The notes beneath the pieces were generated by a model. It was not told the DNA's origin. It searched no databases and saw nothing but the letters and a program-made list of their open reading frames with translations. 64,000 bases of DNA from Microvelia longipes (taxonomy: Eukaryota; Arthropoda; Insecta; Hemiptera; Veliidae): positions 19,355,881 through 19,419,880 of the forward strand of contig JACMZG010001914.1 of assembly GCA_018340805.1 (NCBI GenBank), read 5' to 3'. A program made the position numbers and the translations under genes. How positions within the stretch are numbered: position 1 is the first letter of the stretch; each line of letters begins with the position of its first letter. Below, piece by piece: positions 62,200-64,000 of the stretch.

Positions 62200-64000
62200 A
62201 CCAATAAAGTAGGATTGTGTATGTATAAGTGAGTGTGTATGTAATAATGTATGTGTGTGTGTAAAAGTGGTTTGGTGTGTAACTAAATACCATATGAAAC
62301 TACAAGGCTTTAGTTAGAAAGGTATCTCACGTTAACTAACTTTATGAGGTTTATCTTCCCCAACTGAGGACCTTTTTACCTATCATTAGCTTTCTAAAGC
62401 TCTAACCTTCCAAAACCTTATGCCTAAGTAAAAGACCCGCCTTACCGAGGGCCAGGGACACCCTCTTTAAAAGCTTATCCTAAATAGAAAGCGGCGTCGC
62501 TTAAATAGTAAACGTCTCTGAAAAGCCAAAACTTAACCATATAGTTTAACTAAATACCTCTTGGAAGTAGTGTAAAAAATGTATGACCTCATAAAATTTA
62601 GAATAAACTTGTGTTTCATCTAATAATTATAATTTAAATAAACAGAATTATATTAGATTTTAATAAGACTACACTTTACTGACGGTTGGTGAATTCTGAT
62701 GGGCCATACTTGCATATCACAAACCACTGGTAGAAACAAAGAGTAAAATTGTGAACACCACAAGGTCCTTTAAATTCTTTCCTATGTCAACCAGTGACGT
62801 CATAATTCGATCTAACTGCGTTTTGAATGCCATGTAGACTGATTCGTTTCTATATCAACTTCATATTGAAAGTTTTCTTTTATTTTTGGACAATAGAAAC
62901 ATAAAAAACTCCGTTGTAAAGTGAGAGTGTTTATAAACAATTCTGAAGGTAAGCGTACTAGCATAACGTCATTAATATTCCTTAAAAAATGTACTGTGCA
63001 ACTTACGAGCATTGCGACTATTTGGCTTTATATTGAGCAGATTAATAATTGGTTACCATTTACCAACTTCGACACGTCATGAATTAGTTCTGCGATTAAT
63101 GAGTGCAGCCGGCACATGCGATGCCTATGCAATCAATACTACATGCACATATTAATACGTTTTTCTAATTTTAGGGCCAATGAAGATATATAATTTAAAA
63201 GCTAATAAATGATACTGTTTAACGAAGTTTAAATGATTATGCTTTTTAGAATTATTACCACTCTCCTATTTAGATATTAATTATTTGAGTATTATGAATT
63301 ATCAGACAGTAGACAAAGGAGGTTTCATTGCATCCTCCTATGCCCGCATTATAATCATATCAATGATCATACAGCGCAGTCATCATGTGTCAAAGTTGGT
63401 AAGTGTTACTCAACCAATGACTGATTACTAAATAATCAGCCAAATATGGGCTTTTTAATAAAAATTACGTTTTTCATTGAGAATATTACGGACAAAGAGA
63501 ATAAAACTATAAATCATTATGTTATTTGACAACTAAATCAATTTATGTTAGTCAGTATTTTTTTAAATTAATTTAATCCGTATAAATCAAATATATATCG
63601 TATTGCTTTAAAAATGCATTGTTTACGTGATTTGTAAAAACTAAAGTTAATAAAATTACTAGCGCATTCTAGTAGTGAGTTGTGTAACTAGAAGTACTGC
63701 TTTTCTTTAGTTATATTAAACCCTCATAGCATACTATCATTGCAGCTTCTTGTATCCATACGTTTTTATAATGTAATTAGTTTTAAACATTTAGCTGGCC
63801 GAAAGAAATCAAAAATAGAAAATATTCTATTGTTTTATTTTGACCCCACTCCTTAATTAGGAATTAGCTTACAACAAATTTTTTTTACAAAATTTTTTCC
63901 AGCTCTTTCCCTTCTGATTTTAGGGCGGACTTTCTACTTCATCAAAACCAGAACTATTGAATGATACCATTGTTAAGTCCATTCTCAAAATTAGTTCAAT
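62200..64000. other. Unassigned AT-rich sequence
   Basis: No gene, RNA or bounded repeat seen. Short open frames lack domains. Confidence 0.4.

Overview
This is a gene-poor, AT-rich stretch of an animal nuclear genome. The 5S rRNA gene, with a TATA-like element about 25 bp upstream, and the mix of repeat families fit an arthropod best. That assignment is inference; no species can be named. Nothing looks bacterial or viral-genomic. Only two loci look like working host genes: a one-exon phytanoyl-CoA dioxygenase (PHYH) on the minus strand at 52389-53357, and a 5S rRNA gene on the plus strand at 61211-61329. Almost everything else is mobile DNA, its debris, tandem repeats or simple sequence.

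Layout: 0.4-13.5 kb holds a 5S-related composite retroposon, a Penelope-like GIY-YIG remnant, an inverted-repeat element with an internal (TA)n array (copy A), a non-LTR RT tail, a palindromic MITE, a Penelope-type hammerhead-like repeat, and a SINE with 14-bp target duplications sitting inside a truncated relative of copy A. 14110-20187 is a 6.08-kb foldback element with 9-bp target duplications; its arms are inverted arrays of ~185-bp repeats around a core of 64-bp repeats. 20-33 kb has further SINEs, a decayed non-LTR ORF2, copy B, a TTAA-flanked MITE and a second hammerhead-like repeat.

34.1-43.6 kb is a nested cluster. A decayed CR1/Jockey-type non-LTR element (ORF1 with an SGNH-hydrolase-like domain, ORF2 with endonuclease and RT) was split by copy C of the inverted-repeat element and by a gag-only BEL/Pao-like LTR element with 77-bp LTRs. 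The LTR element itself carries a 471-bp MITE. 44-52 kb has TA- and 8-bp-duplication MITEs and a satellite-bearing element (47.9-49.3 kb). 55.6-61.1 kb is a larger element of the same build: a short head, an array with AAAATGGCGGC, then a long array whose every unit carries GCGAGCGAAGCGAGC. The last 2 kb shows only an RT fragment and unassigned AT-rich DNA.

The genes do not form a pathway. The window is best read as a transposon graveyard around one peroxisomal enzyme gene. Its value lies in well-bounded mobile elements (target duplications visible by eye) and in satellite-carrying elements that I cannot match to a named family.
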